Assembly: GCA_023957245.1 (NCBI GenBank)
Contig: JAMLHJ010000012.1
Coordinates: 54,728 to 118,727, forward strand
Source of the DNA: Chitinophagales bacterium
GTDB taxonomy: Bacteria; Bacteroidota; Bacteroidia; Chitinophagales; JADIYW01
Length of the DNA stretch: 64,000 nucleotides
Direction: 5' to 3'
A program made the position numbers and the translations under genes. Below are positions 63,991 to 64,000 of this stretch, in pieces. The first letter of the stretch is position 1. Each line of letters starts with the position of its first letter. The notes under the pieces are model-generated. The model worked only from the letters and a program-made list of their open reading frames with translations, searched no databases and was not told the origin of the DNA.

Positions 63991-64000
63991 TAAAAGAGGG

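Overview
This window is AT-rich chromosomal DNA from a member of the Bacteroidota. The evidence is a gldC-like gliding gene, a type IX secretion (T9SS) plug-domain protein, a secreted protein with a T9SS type A C-terminal sorting domain, a TonB-dependent receptor with a carboxypeptidase-like N-terminal domain, no obvious Shine-Dalgarno sites, and repeated promoter boxes of the Bacteroidota form TAnnTTTG just upstream of genes. I cannot place it below phylum level from the sequence alone.

Layout. 1-2205: 5' part of dnaE (minus strand, runs off the left edge). 2576-5248: a large secreted hydrolase-like protein and a Gdx/SugE-type small multidrug transporter. 5503-8273: a structured RNA-like element followed by trpC, a secreted alpha/beta hydrolase and trpF. 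8274-10880: an eroded region with interspersed repeats, a decayed IS3-family element with recognisable ends, an IS1634-like transposase fragment and a RelE-like toxin remnant. 10884-17277: housekeeping and hypothetical genes (methyltransferase, tadA, ABC-F, gldC, hydrolase, a 58-codon gene, GSCFA protein). 17347-22229: two identical tRNA-Pro genes, tRNA-Ser, dnaA, a 5'-nucleotidase split over two genes, an IscA-type protein and HU. 22737-30106: a redox-rich stretch (DUF4142, cupredoxin lipoprotein, flavin reductase, FrnE-like DsbA, cytochrome b, His-rich lipoprotein, FNT channel, zinc alcohol dehydrogenase, luciferase-like oxidoreductase). 30204-34167: MuiA-like protein, sulfotransferase and WecG/TagA glycosyltransferase. 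34210-37096: hisB, hisF and hisA, with a second copy of the structured element between hisA and hisF. 37267-39070: T9SS plug-domain protein and YqgE. 39177-43350: a T9SS-sorted repeat protein, a beta-helix/tail-spike-like protein, and a truncated paralogue of the latter. 43598-48010: serA and a TonB receptor. 48325-56204: a tightly packed surface-polysaccharide operon (nucleotide-sugar dehydrogenase, rfbB, SLBB export protein, Wzz-like protein, rfbC, cysQ). 56319-59005: kdtA, an acidic unknown protein, and tdk.

59206-63990 is the most distinctive functional block. It holds a di-iron RIC/ScdA protein carrying four DUF2249 repeats, a DUF1858-DUF2249 protein, a 12-helix heme-copper-oxidase/NnrS-like membrane protein, a DUF59 (SufT/MIP18) Fe-S assembly protein and an Rrf2-type regulator with a cysteine cluster. 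A dyad AAGTA-N6-TACTT lies just upstream of a TAnnTTTG box before the first gene. I read it as a self-regulated nitrosative-stress or Fe-S repair module. The best RNA candidate is the pair of related elements before trpC and hisF, both amino-acid biosynthesis genes.
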